From Campylobacterota bacterium (GTDB lineage: Bacteria > Campylobacterota > Campylobacteria > Campylobacterales > Sulfurovaceae): a stretch of 16,625 nt of DNA. The first letter of the stretch is position 1, and each line of letters opens with the position of its first letter. Where the stretch lies: assembly GCA_015488875.1 (NCBI GenBank), contig WFMX01000049.1, positions 1 through 16,625 of the forward strand, written 5' to 3'. The position numbers and the translations under genes are program-made. Shown here one piece after another: positions 1 through 6,777 of the stretch. Under the pieces are notes generated by a model. The model had not been told where the DNA came from. It saw nothing but the letters and a program-made list of their open reading frames with translations, and did not search any database.

Positions 1-418
1 CTTGAACATCGCCTCGTAGATACGATCTAATCTTTACTTATCTTTTTCATATTACCATGAAGACAAGCTAACAAAAACCGATCTTGTCGCTACTCAAATT
101 TTTAGTGTAACTATCTGACTGACCCACAAGCTAACTAATACTATCCTTTAAGGATAATTTAGTTGCTTTAGGTGAATGTACGATATATTACTGGTTTGAC
201 TCTCTGTATGTATTATATCTAATAGATACGAGGTGAAGAAGCCAAACTCTAATCTATAAACTGCTAAACTGTAAAATCATATATCAAGGGCAATGCCAAT
301 CTTATGTTTGAATATCCGCATGTCCTATTTTCATATGGTTGACACTATACTGTATTGTTTGTTATGTTGAATTTTGAGTTTGGTTTGGTATAGATATGGG
401 TAGGTACTTATAAATATA
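1..418. other. non-coding region with repeats
   Basis: No convincing gene is visible in this stretch. One short frame open from the left edge stops at 28-30 and could be the last nine codons of a gene outside the window, but nothing supports that. The DNA is AT-rich and holds a long imperfect hairpin (128-168), a direct repeat of ACAAGCTAAC at 63-72 and 126-135, and the word TAGATACGA at 17-25 and 223-231. A TTGACA at 339-344 with a weak TTATGT 17 bases later (362-367) could be a further promoter. I looked for 5S rRNA and tRNA hallmarks and saw none. Function is unknown. Confidence 0.5.
128..168. repeat. imperfect hairpin in non-coding region
   Basis: The arms AAGC, AACTAA and TATCCTT pair in order with AAGGATA, TTAGTT and GCTT, giving up to 17 pairs broken by one bulge and a small internal loop. 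The tip would need to open to about three bases. No T-run follows, so it is not a classic intrinsic terminator. It could be part of a structured RNA or a processed leader; no RNA family was recognised. Confidence 0.45.
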
Positions 419-427
419 TGATATAAT
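419..427 (+). promoter_or_regulatory. extended -10 promoter of the aroK operon
   Basis: TGATATAAT matches an extended -10 element (TG-n-TATAAT). The preceding bases are AT-rich and there is no good -35 box, as is common for sigma-70 promoters of Campylobacterota. The transcript would start near 434, about 26 bases ahead of the ATG at 460, and would carry the strong ribosome-binding site AAAGGAG at 448-454. Confidence 0.6.
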
Positions 428-459
428 TATCACCAACACTTTAACTCAAAGGAGAACAA

Positions 460-711
460 ATGAACACAAAAGAGCCAAAAGAGGTAAAAACTGTAGAGCA
501 GAGACTAGAGAGATTGCAGAGAGAGGCAAAAGCCCATTTTGGAGAGCTTCGCTTTGTTGGCATAAAGCTACATGACAAGATAGGTTGGGTAGCCAAGATC
601 CAATTTGATGAGTTTGAGAGCTTAGTGGCTGAGGGTGAAACTGCTATAGATGCCATCAAAAGTCTGAGGAAGAGAGTCAGAAAAATTATCGACCGATACA
701 ATATAGTATAG
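460..711 (+). CDS. small protein of unknown function, weakly HicB-like
   Basis: An 83-residue soluble, strongly charged protein that I do not recognise. The start is well supported: ATG at 460 follows AAAGGAG with six bases between, below an extended -10 promoter. Residues 1-30 are Lys/Glu/Arg-rich and probably helical. Residues 42-78 (starting GWVAKIQFDEF, then EGETAIDAI) show a strand - Gly-Glu-Thr turn - helix pattern resembling the HicB-like fold. That resemblance is inferred from pattern only; no HicA toxin is adjacent and no DNA-binding domain is present. It ends 11 bases before aroK, so the two are almost certainly co-transcribed. It has no signal peptide and no membrane segment. The coding call is firm; the function is not known. 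Confidence 0.75.
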   Translation: MNTKEPKEVKTVEQRLERLQREAKAHFGELRFVGIKLHDKIGWVAKIQFDEFESLVAEGETAIDAIKSLRKRVRKIIDRYNIV

Positions 712-722
712 AGATCAGGATA

Positions 723-1241
723 ATGAAGCTGAAGAGAAATATAATCCTCGTAGGTTTTATGGGCATAGGCAAGGGGACGACTGCTCGTGCCTTTGCCAAA
801 GAGTACAGTATCTATAACATAGATACTGACGATCTCATAGAGTCTAAAGAGAATAGAAAAGTCAAAAAGATCTTTGAAGAGGATGGAGAAGCGTACTTCC
901 GCAACCTAGAGCAGATGACTGCTGATTGGATAGAGAGTAGTGTACAAGGCACTCTCATCAGTAGCGGTGGAGGCTTTTACAAGGTTGATAATTTATCGAA
1001 ATTGGGTAGAGTTGTGCTGCTAGATGCTTCGTTCGAGTGGATACACAATCGCATACTTACATCAGACAATGCCCAAAAGAAGCTAAAGAAACGCCCACTA
1101 TTTAAGCACCCTAAAGAGGCGAAGAAACTCTATGATGAGCGAATCAAGATATACAAATCTATAGCAGATGTGATTATAAGCGTAGAGGGAAAGAGCCTCG
1201 ACAAGATCATAAGAGAGATAGCCAAAGAGACAGACGCTTAG
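723..1241 (+). CDS. aroK: shikimate kinase
   Basis: Phosphorylates shikimate to shikimate 3-phosphate with ATP, the fifth step of the chorismate pathway, in the cytosol. At 172 residues it has the usual length. The expected motifs appear in order: P-loop GFMGIGKGT (about residues 11-19), shikimate-binding DTDDLIE, the FRNLEQ arginine, the GGG turn in SSGGGFY, the lid with KKRPLF, and the late ERIKIY arginine. The P-loop is unusual in having Gly rather than Ser/Thr directly after the lysine, with Thr one place later as in adenylate kinase. The ATG at 723 is preceded by AGGA at 717-720. It is the second gene of a two-gene operon and converges with the siroheme gene. Confidence 0.93.
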   Translation: MKLKRNIILVGFMGIGKGTTARAFAKEYSIYNIDTDDLIESKENRKVKKIFEEDGEAYFRNLEQMTADWIESSVQGTLISSGGGFYKVDNLSKLGRVVLLDASFEWIHNRILTSDNAQKKLKKRPLFKHPKEAKKLYDERIKIYKSIADVIISVEGKSLDKIIREIAKETDA

Positions 1242-1305
1242 GAGTCATAGAAAATAAAACCTAAGGCTAGCCTAAATATGTAGTTTTGTTATTCTCTAGT
1301 TCCTA
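1239..1305. terminator. possible bidirectional terminator between convergent genes
   Basis: An imperfect inverted repeat spans the whole gap between aroK and the siroheme gene: TAGGA...GAAAATA...AAAC at 1239-1260 faces GTTTTGTTATTCTC...TCCTA at 1283-1305. A perfect palindrome AGGCTAGCCT lies inside at 1264-1273. The position between two convergent 3' ends suits a two-way terminator, but there are mismatches and no strong T-run. Confidence 0.4.
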
Positions 1306-1311
1306 ATCAAA

Positions 1312-1875
1312 TCAGAAATTTTTTGATATGTACTCTTTGACCATATTTTCAAATTTTTCCATTCGTTCTCTGCCTTTCGGTAGTGCAGTTCGGAGTCTTT
1401 TCATCTCGGTCAAAAACTCATCTATATTATCAGGTATAATATTTTGAAAATATGCCCTTATCTGCTTCGCAAATGCTGGTGATGCCCCTGATGTGGAGAA
1501 TGATATAGTCAAGTCACCTTTTTTGATATATGATGGAAATATAAAGTCACAATATGCTGTGTCGTCTACGCTATTGACAAGGACTCTACTGCCTCTGCTC
1601 TCTTCATAGATAGATCTATGTAGCTCTATGCCATCGGTAGCCACTATCACTATATCAAAATCATCTATATCACCCTCTCTGTAGGCTCTTTGATGCAGAG
1701 TCAGACAGTTCTCTTTGATGATAGTGTTTGCCTCTAGTGATAGCTCTTTGGTGATGATGGTTATCTCTTTGGTGAAATCTACTAGCTTCTCTAGCTTCTC
1801 GGTAGCTATCGCACCACCACCTACTAGCAGTACTCTTAGGTTTTCCATATCCATATACATAGGAAAAAATGCCAT
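1312..1875 (-). CDS. siroheme synthase N-domain (precorrin-2 dehydrogenase / ferrochelatase)
   Basis: Predicted to oxidise precorrin-2 to sirohydrochlorin with NAD+ and, in bifunctional family members, insert iron to make siroheme for sulfite and nitrite reductases. The 187 residues match the Met8 / CysG N-terminal module alone. A Rossmann glycine loop GGGAIATEK is at 19-27; NSVDD at 101-105 carries the catalytic aspartate (104, as in CysG); then follow CDFIFPSYIKKGDL and the STSGASPAFAKQIR signature. The uroporphyrinogen methyltransferase half of CysG is absent and must be encoded elsewhere. ATG at 1875 is preceded by AAGGGG, which lies in the end of the upstream gene, so translation is probably coupled. 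It is the last gene of the serS operon. Confidence 0.9.
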   Translation of the reverse strand: MAFFPMYMDMENLRVLLVGGGAIATEKLEKLVDFTKEITIITKELSLEANTIIKENCLTLHQRAYREGDIDDFDIVIVATDGIELHRSIYEESRGSRVLVNSVDDTAYCDFIFPSYIKKGDLTISFSTSGASPAFAKQIRAYFQNIIPDNIDEFLTEMKRLRTALPKGRERMEKFENMVKEYISKNF

Positions 1876-1877
1876 GA

Positions 1878-2240
1878 CTACCCCTTTCTTTTCAATCTTT
1901 TCAATTCATAATGCTCTAACGAAAGCATCATCGACTCCTCTATGATACTAGATATCAACTCTTTGTCCACCGTACTATCATCATAAAAGTATATATGCCT
2001 CACTATCTTAGCATCACCCTCTAAAAATGAGTATATCTCTTGAAGTTTTGCCCCTTGTGCCAAAGCCAGTGTAAGCCTCTGATCGTTTGTTCTGAGAAAA
2101 CATATCGCCGAATATTCACTATAATATGCCGTCTGCTTGGCATTTCTCTGCTCTCTCATATCATCAAAACCAAGTATAATATCTCTAAGCTCCAAAAAGA
2201 GATCTGCAAATCTACCCCTACTATCTATATCAAACTGCAT
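1878..2240 (-). CDS. DUF1801-like protein
   Basis: A soluble protein of about 120 residues without known catalytic motifs. The central and C-terminal parts (YSAICFLRTND, LALAQGAKL, LEGDAKIVRHIYFY) match the pattern of DUF1801 / YdhG-like proteins, whose function is unknown. This family call rests on motif recall only. Start choice: the frame opens at a GTG at 2246, but the ATG at 2240 has a GAGAG purine stretch at a workable distance, whereas the GTG does not, so the ATG is preferred. It lies 9 bases after the serS stop, and its own last codons provide the ribosome-binding site of the siroheme gene. It therefore sits as the middle gene of a tight three-gene operon. Confidence 0.75.
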   Translation of the reverse strand: MQFDIDSRGRFADLFLELRDIILGFDDMREQRNAKQTAYYSEYSAICFLRTNDQRLTLALAQGAKLQEIYSFLEGDAKIVRHIYFYDDSTVDKELISSIIEESMMLSLEHYELKRLKRKG

Positions 2241-2249
2241 AACCACTCT

Positions 2250-3494
2250 CTACATATATCTCTCAAGCACCTTTGGTATACCTATAGTGCCATCCTCTCT
2301 TTGGTAATTTTCCATAATGGCTATGAGGGTTCTGCCTACTGCTAGAGCTGAACCGTTTAGTGTATGGACAAATCTATTTTTCTTGCCATCTTTGAATCTA
2401 ATCTTTGCTCTTCTGGCTTGAAAATCACCCGTAGTTGAGACAGAAGATATCTCTCTGTATTGATTTTGTCCAGGTAGCCATACTTCTAGGTCTATAGTCC
2501 TAGCAGCAGAGAAGCCCAAGTCACCACCACAAAGCTCTACTACCCTATGTGGCAACTCCAAAGCACTCAATATGTCTGAAGCATTCTGCACCATCATATC
2601 AAATATATCATCACTGCTATCTGGGTGAGAGATAGCTACCATCTCTACTTTGTCAAACTGATGCTGACGGATCATACCTCTAGTATCTCTACCTGCACTT
2701 CCAGCTTCACGACGAAAACATGGGGTATATCCTGTCATGAGTATAGGCAACTCTTTTGCTGTCAATATCTCATCATTATATATATTGGTCAATGGCACTT
2801 CGGCGGTGGGGATAAGATATAGATTTTCGTCTTCTATCTTGAAGAGGTCATCTTCGAACTTAGGTAATTGCCCAGTCCCCTGTAGCATAGATGAGTTATT
2901 GAGGAAAGGTACACAAAGCTCCTCGAAACCTTTGGAGCGATTGGTCTCTAAGAAGAAATTGATCAAAGCCCTCTCTAGCCTTGCTGCATCTCCTCTAAGT
3001 ACAGAGAAGCGACTCTTTGCTAGCTTGACTCCTCTCTCAAAATCTATCCAGCCATTCTGCTGTGCTAGCTCCCAATGCTCTTTGGGTTCGAAATCAAACT
3101 TTTTGGGTTCTAACACTTTGGATATCTCCACATTATCGTTCTCATCTGCACCCTCAGGCACTTTGTCAGATGGGAAATTGGGGATAGTCAAAGCCAAATC
3201 ATTCAGTGCAGCTTCTGCCTCTCTCGCTCTATCTTGCAGTAGAGATATCTCCTCTTTGAGGCTATCTACTTTTGCTTTGAGTTCTGTAGTATCTTTGCCC
3301 TCTCTTTTGTAGCTTCCAAATAGTTTGGAGAGTTGATTTTGCTCTGCTTTTGTTGATTCGTATAAGCTGTTGGCATCTTTGAGAGAAGCAAAGAGTAGTT
3401 TCAACTCTTCGAGAGTATCATTTTTGACACCCTTTTTTTGCAACTTATCTACGGCTTCATCAAAGTTTTTCTGGAGATATTTGAGATCTATCAT
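2250..3494 (-). CDS. serS: seryl-tRNA synthetase
   Basis: Class II aminoacyl-tRNA synthetase that charges tRNA-Ser. At 414 residues it is full length. Residues 1 to about 110 form the two-helix coiled-coil arm that binds the tRNA variable arm. The catalytic core follows, with motif 2 (CFRREAGSAGRDTRGM), the serine/ATP-site TAEVPLTN, the REISSVSTTGDFQARR segment, and motif 3 (NGSALAVGRTLIAIMENYQ) near the end. The SVSTT stretch replaces the SCSNC usual in many bacteria; I recall the same kind of variant in Helicobacter-type enzymes. ATG at 3494 is preceded by TAGGAT six bases upstream. It is the first gene of the serS - DUF1801 - siroheme operon. Confidence 0.97.
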   Translation of the reverse strand: MIDLKYLQKNFDEAVDKLQKKGVKNDTLEELKLLFASLKDANSLYESTKAEQNQLSKLFGSYKREGKDTTELKAKVDSLKEEISLLQDRAREAEAALNDLALTIPNFPSDKVPEGADENDNVEISKVLEPKKFDFEPKEHWELAQQNGWIDFERGVKLAKSRFSVLRGDAARLERALINFFLETNRSKGFEELCVPFLNNSSMLQGTGQLPKFEDDLFKIEDENLYLIPTAEVPLTNIYNDEILTAKELPILMTGYTPCFRREAGSAGRDTRGMIRQHQFDKVEMVAISHPDSSDDIFDMMVQNASDILSALELPHRVVELCGGDLGFSAARTIDLEVWLPGQNQYREISSVSTTGDFQARRAKIRFKDGKKNRFVHTLNGSALAVGRTLIAIMENYQREDGTIGIPKVLERYM

Positions 3495-3528
3495 TGTGTA
3501 ATCCTAATAATATAGAGTATAGTGAGGA

Positions 3529-3534
3529 ATTATA
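3529..3534 (-). promoter_or_regulatory. -10 element of the serS operon
   Basis: Read on the minus strand this is a perfect TATAAT. It would start transcription near 3522, about 28 bases before the serS ATG and upstream of its ribosome-binding site (minus-strand AGGAT at 3501-3505). It sits just past the T-run of the pglB terminator, so the gap holds the end of one unit and the start of the next. Confidence 0.55.
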
Positions 3535-3536
3535 GT

Positions 3537-3588
3537 AAAAAAAAGTTATTATGAGTTGAGTCATGCAGAAAATATCTGTATGACTCAA
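3537..3588 (-). terminator. terminator-like hairpin after pglB
   Basis: A 14-base inverted repeat with a single mismatch (TTGAGTCATGCAGA at 3556-3569, TCTGTATGACTCAA at 3575-3588) has a five-base loop and lies 8 bases downstream of the pglB stop. In the direction of pglB transcription a run of eight T follows (3537-3544), but 11 bases after the stem, not directly. It is probably an intrinsic terminator of non-canonical layout; a protein-binding palindrome is the alternative. Confidence 0.55.
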
Positions 3589-3596
3589 AACAAATT

Positions 3597-5687
3597 CTAT
3601 ATCTTGAGCTTGTAGATTTTGGTCATAGCATCCAAGGTTACTGGCTCAAATAGATCTTTATCATAATTTTCAAAGACAAACATTTGCACAAACATAGAGT
3701 TGAGATAGGCATCATCTACTATCATTATGTTGTTGTAGCTACTCATAAATATGACATGGTATCTACCTGTGGCATGGACTATCCTCTGCTCTTTATGCAG
3801 TTTGTTGTCTTTGGTATAGCCTACGGTTATCTCTCTTCCTATGTCTAGCTTCTCACCCTGTATAGTGAGTGTGCCATCTCGCATATTCCAAGATATGTCT
3901 TGAGCCATATATATCACATCGCCTACCTGCTTAAATCTCTGTGTAGAGTAGTAGAAGTGTCTCGCTTTGTGCTTACCTGTCTTGAGATCTAGGTTTCTAA
4001 ATAGGTTGATGGTGGGGAGTATACCTGCCATATTCCAAGGCATATATAGATATATATCTCTCGTCTTTTTGGGCATCTTGATATCGCCATACTTTAGCTC
4101 ATAGAGATAGTCATCTACATCGACCTGCTCTGCAGTGTTGTTCTTGAAGAGAGTGTTCGTGATGAGCTTGTAGTCAGAAGCGACATACTCCTCTACTGCC
4201 AAACGCGATAGTCGTGCAGCCTCTAGCGGTGAGTCTGTGAGCATTATCTCCGATACTATGAAGTTGTCATTGTTGTGTTTGCCACCATCTATGAGTGTGT
4301 TTTTGTCTGCGAAGTACCATATGGGATATCCATAATCCCACCAAGTGACTACATAATCTTTGGGGTTGGAGGTGGATTTGAGTTTGTCGAGTGTCATCAC
4401 CTCTCTTTTGCTCATGACGGTAGGAACTTTATACTCTAATATGTGCATGATATTTGGATATATCATAGTGGCGGTGAGTAGTGCCATAGCGGGATAGTAG
4501 AGTCTCTTGTCATCTATGTACTCACTCAATATATGGAAGAGATAGATGGCACTTATGGCTGCCATAGGCACAGCATAGACTGTAAATCTAAGCCCACCCA
4601 CTAACGAAAATAGACCTATGCCTATGAGCGGTAGAGCTAGTACAAACTCTTTGTGTCTCAACACCAACATGATATAGCCTACAAATGCCACAAGTACACC
4701 CGCAACAGATCCCGATATACGGTTCGCCATCACATCGAAAGGTATCAAACCAGCTTCACGAATAGTCTGTGAGACTTGCAAAAATCTCAATCCATGATCT
4801 ACTGTACCTCTCTCGAAATAGTTGATGATCTTGCCAAAGATGAGACCATGCACATTGCCAGTATAGAGGAAGATAGGTATCAGTACTATGGAGCCATATA
4901 TAGCTTGCTTGACTGTGACTACCCCTCTCTCCATAGCGACATAGAGAGCCACTATCACTGCGAACTGTCCCCAGAAGTTAAAATCTATCAACCCCACAGT
5001 TATGAGTAGTATAGAGCGGTATGAGAAGTCATCTTTGCGGTGAAAGAGTAGCATATAGCCCATATATAGCAGACCCATGGCGTAGACTATAGTCTTGCCC
5101 TGATCGTACAAAAATGGATACAAGAGGAAAGCAAATGCACTAAGCAGAGCATATACCCTCTTCTCAGTCTTGATGGTAGCCAAGAGAAAATAGAGTATAA
5201 ACATCGGTGCCATAGCGGAGAACATATCGGTATCGAAGTAGCCGACCATCGTACGATTGTAGTAGCTCCAAGCTATAGAGCCTAGTAGTGCTGCCAAGAA
5301 GCCTACTGTAGCCATGCCAAAGAGACGACCTATCAATACTATAGGTATCACCACCAAGCTAGATATAACTGCTGGCATATAGAGTATGACAGTATCTAAA
5401 GAGAGTGATGTATATTTGGCGACCAAGGCAGATAGCGTTACTGTAGCCGTATAGTATATATCTGGCACTCGTGGGTTGAACTGTAGCGTATGCTCTAGCC
5501 ACTTTTGGGCACCTGAGGCGAAGTAGTAGCCATCACCTGTGCTTATCATCAGCTCACCATTCCACATATACTGCTCTTGACCCTGCATCTGATAGACCCA
5601 AATCATACGCACTAGGTAGCTAAATAGGTAAGCTATCGTGATCAGTATCACTATCTTTCTTGAACTCAAACTTTCTTTATCTGTCAT
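3597..5687 (-). CDS. pglB: bacterial oligosaccharyltransferase PglB (STT3 family)
   Basis: Transfers a lipid-linked oligosaccharide en bloc to asparagine in N-X-S/T sequons of periplasmic proteins. At 696 residues it is close to C. jejuni PglB (713). The N-terminal two-thirds is a multi-span membrane domain with the catalytic metal ligands: Asp52 in GDGYYF, Asp152 and Asp154 in GYFDTDM, and Glu311 in the TIRE motif of the fifth external loop. The C-terminal periplasmic domain has WWDYG (449-453), DGGK (467-470) and the MxxI motif (553-556). It ends KIYKLKI, very like the Campylobacter protein. Arg323 (NRISGS) occupies the place of the arginine that reads an acidic residue at position -2 of the sequon. 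ATG at 5687 follows GAGGA. It lies 147 bases downstream of a GT2 gene; the other pgl genes are not in the window. Confidence 0.96.
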   Translation of the reverse strand: MTDKESLSSRKIVILITIAYLFSYLVRMIWVYQMQGQEQYMWNGELMISTGDGYYFASGAQKWLEHTLQFNPRVPDIYYTATVTLSALVAKYTSLSLDTVILYMPAVISSLVVIPIVLIGRLFGMATVGFLAALLGSIAWSYYNRTMVGYFDTDMFSAMAPMFILYFLLATIKTEKRVYALLSAFAFLLYPFLYDQGKTIVYAMGLLYMGYMLLFHRKDDFSYRSILLITVGLIDFNFWGQFAVIVALYVAMERGVVTVKQAIYGSIVLIPIFLYTGNVHGLIFGKIINYFERGTVDHGLRFLQVSQTIREAGLIPFDVMANRISGSVAGVLVAFVGYIMLVLRHKEFVLALPLIGIGLFSLVGGLRFTVYAVPMAAISAIYLFHILSEYIDDKRLYYPAMALLTATMIYPNIMHILEYKVPTVMSKREVMTLDKLKSTSNPKDYVVTWWDYGYPIWYFADKNTLIDGGKHNNDNFIVSEIMLTDSPLEAARLSRLAVEEYVASDYKLITNTLFKNNTAEQVDVDDYLYELKYGDIKMPKKTRDIYLYMPWNMAGILPTINLFRNLDLKTGKHKARHFYYSTQRFKQVGDVIYMAQDISWNMRDGTLTIQGEKLDIGREITVGYTKDNKLHKEQRIVHATGRYHVIFMSSYNNIMIVDDAYLNSMFVQMFVFENYDKDLFEPVTLDAMTKIYKLKI

Positions 5688-5733
5688 AGATTATCCTCAT
5701 CTGTTTTTTTAATTGGCTCTTTTGGCAAGCATC

Positions 5734-5762
5734 TTGTGAAACTGATCGGATACAATTCACAA
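5734..5762. repeat. inverted repeat upstream of pglB
   Basis: TTGTGAA at 5734-5740 is mirrored by TTCACAA at 5756-5762 around a 15-base spacer. It sits in the 147-base gap between the glycosyltransferase stop and the pglB start. It could be an operator or a small RNA hairpin. Nothing else was recognised in the gap, and no clear -10 box for pglB was found. Confidence 0.3.
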
Positions 5763-5834
5763 ATCACTAGACCCTTACCACTCCTAACTGCTTTGTGTCT
5801 TTGGTCATTTTCTTTGTCTCTCTAAGTTGTCTTT

Positions 5835-6674
5835 TTAGGATATCTTTCTTAGACGAGCATATATCTTTTGGAGTAGTGAGGCTGGTATTATCCTCGGTAT
5901 GGTTCGCATAGCCATATTTCTATACATCTCATATCTACTTAAAAAGCCCTCTTTGTTGGCACTCTTTAGAAAGAGCCATTCGTATTTGAGATATCCCCAT
6001 CCACGACGACGGTTTATCATGTCGTTGCCCACTCTGGCCCTCACTAGTACCTCATCAATGTTGGCAAACATAAATCTATACTGCAACATCCTCACCCATA
6101 GATAATAATCCTCAAAGCCAGCTAGTGGTAAGTATCCACCCACGGATGTCACTGCACTCTTGCGAAACATCACTGTCATATGGTTGATGGGATTTCTATA
6201 TTTGGCAAAAGAGTATATCTTTCTATGTCTAGTGGGGACTCTCCTCTCCATCTCGCATCTCCATGGATCACTCTCAAACTCACATATCCATCCACCAAGT
6301 ACCGATACTTTGGGATTGGAGACTATGTATCGTATCTGCTTTTCAAATCGTTCTGGTACTGCTATATCATCCGTATCCATCCGCGCTATCCACTCGTGAC
6401 TACAGTACTTTATCCCTACATTGAGAGCTTTTCCTAGACCGACTCTGCTCTTGATATTGATGATCTTGTACTGCACCTCTGACTCTTGACGGTATTGGGA
6501 TATGATGCTATCTAGCCCCTGGGTGAGCGGCCCATCTTTGACTATGATGATCTCTGATGGCATTAGTGTCTGATTTTCTATGCTAGATAGGGCAGCATTG
6601 AGATATGATGGCTGCTCTTGATCATATACAGATATCAATACTGAAAACTCTACACCCTGAAAGTTACTCCCCAA
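5835..6674 (-). CDS. GT2 family glycosyltransferase (AmsE/EpsE-like)
   Basis: Predicted cytoplasmic-face GT-A fold transferase moving a nucleotide-activated sugar onto a glycan; donor and acceptor are not predictable. Seen: the N-terminal FSVLISVYDQEQPSYL, SLSSIENQT-like helix, EIIIVKDGP, the metal-binding RMDTDD (DXD-type), then NHMTVMFRKSAV and FEDYYLWVRM, as in amylovoran-type transferases. Start choice: the frame stays open to a TTG at 6746 and contains ATGs at 6713 and 6710. The TTG at 6674 has AGGAG seven bases upstream (6682-6686), starts the protein just ahead of the family N-terminus, and clears a space for the divergent promoters, so it is preferred. Upstream of pglB on the same strand, it may act on the same glycan, by inference only. 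Confidence 0.85.
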   Translation of the reverse strand: MGSNFQGVEFSVLISVYDQEQPSYLNAALSSIENQTLMPSEIIIVKDGPLTQGLDSIISQYRQESEVQYKIINIKSRVGLGKALNVGIKYCSHEWIARMDTDDIAVPERFEKQIRYIVSNPKVSVLGGWICEFESDPWRCEMERRVPTRHRKIYSFAKYRNPINHMTVMFRKSAVTSVGGYLPLAGFEDYYLWVRMLQYRFMFANIDEVLVRARVGNDMINRRRGWGYLKYEWLFLKSANKEGFLSRYEMYRNMAMRTIPRIIPASLLQKIYARLRKIS

Positions 6675-6700
6675 AAAAACACTCCTAATATAGTGATAGT

Positions 6701-6709
6701 ATTTTAACA
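6701..6709 (-). promoter_or_regulatory. extended -10 for the GT2 - pglB unit
   Basis: On the minus strand this reads TGTTAAAAT, an extended -10 (TG-n-TAAAAT). Transcription would start near 6694, giving a leader of about 20 bases with AGGAG (6682-6686) placed for a TTG start at 6674. The element would lie inside the gene if an ATG at 6710 or 6713 were used. Confidence 0.45.
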
Positions 6710-6765
6710 TCATTCTACTTTGGGTTATCCTCAAAGCATTTGACAATACTCTAAACTTTTTACGA

Positions 6766-6771
6766 TATACT
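6766..6771 (+). promoter_or_regulatory. -10 element directly before addB
   Basis: TATACT ends six bases before the addB ATG, so transcription would begin at or next to the start codon. A perfect TTGACA at 6740-6745 lies upstream with a 20-base gap, longer than the usual 17. No ribosome-binding site is seen before the ATG. Confidence 0.45.
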
Positions 6772-6777
6772 CATATC

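Noticed and set aside
1..240. Possible rRNA operon remnant (23S-5S spacer and 5S)
   Set aside because: Some short stretches vaguely recall Campylobacterota spacers, but no recognisable 5S or 23S core segment could be identified, so no rRNA feature is claimed.
441..701. Minus-strand open frame opposite the 83-aa gene
   Set aside because: It is a shadow of the plus-strand gene, lacks a ribosome-binding site, and gives a Ser/Leu/Phe-rich sequence with no family pattern.
460..711. Toxin-antitoxin system
   Set aside because: The HicB-like pattern has no HicA or other toxin beside it; the next gene is aroK.
2737..3312. Plus-strand frame of 191 codons opposite serS
   Set aside because: Its serine-rich, low-complexity translation is the antisense of serS, and serS has complete motifs across this stretch.
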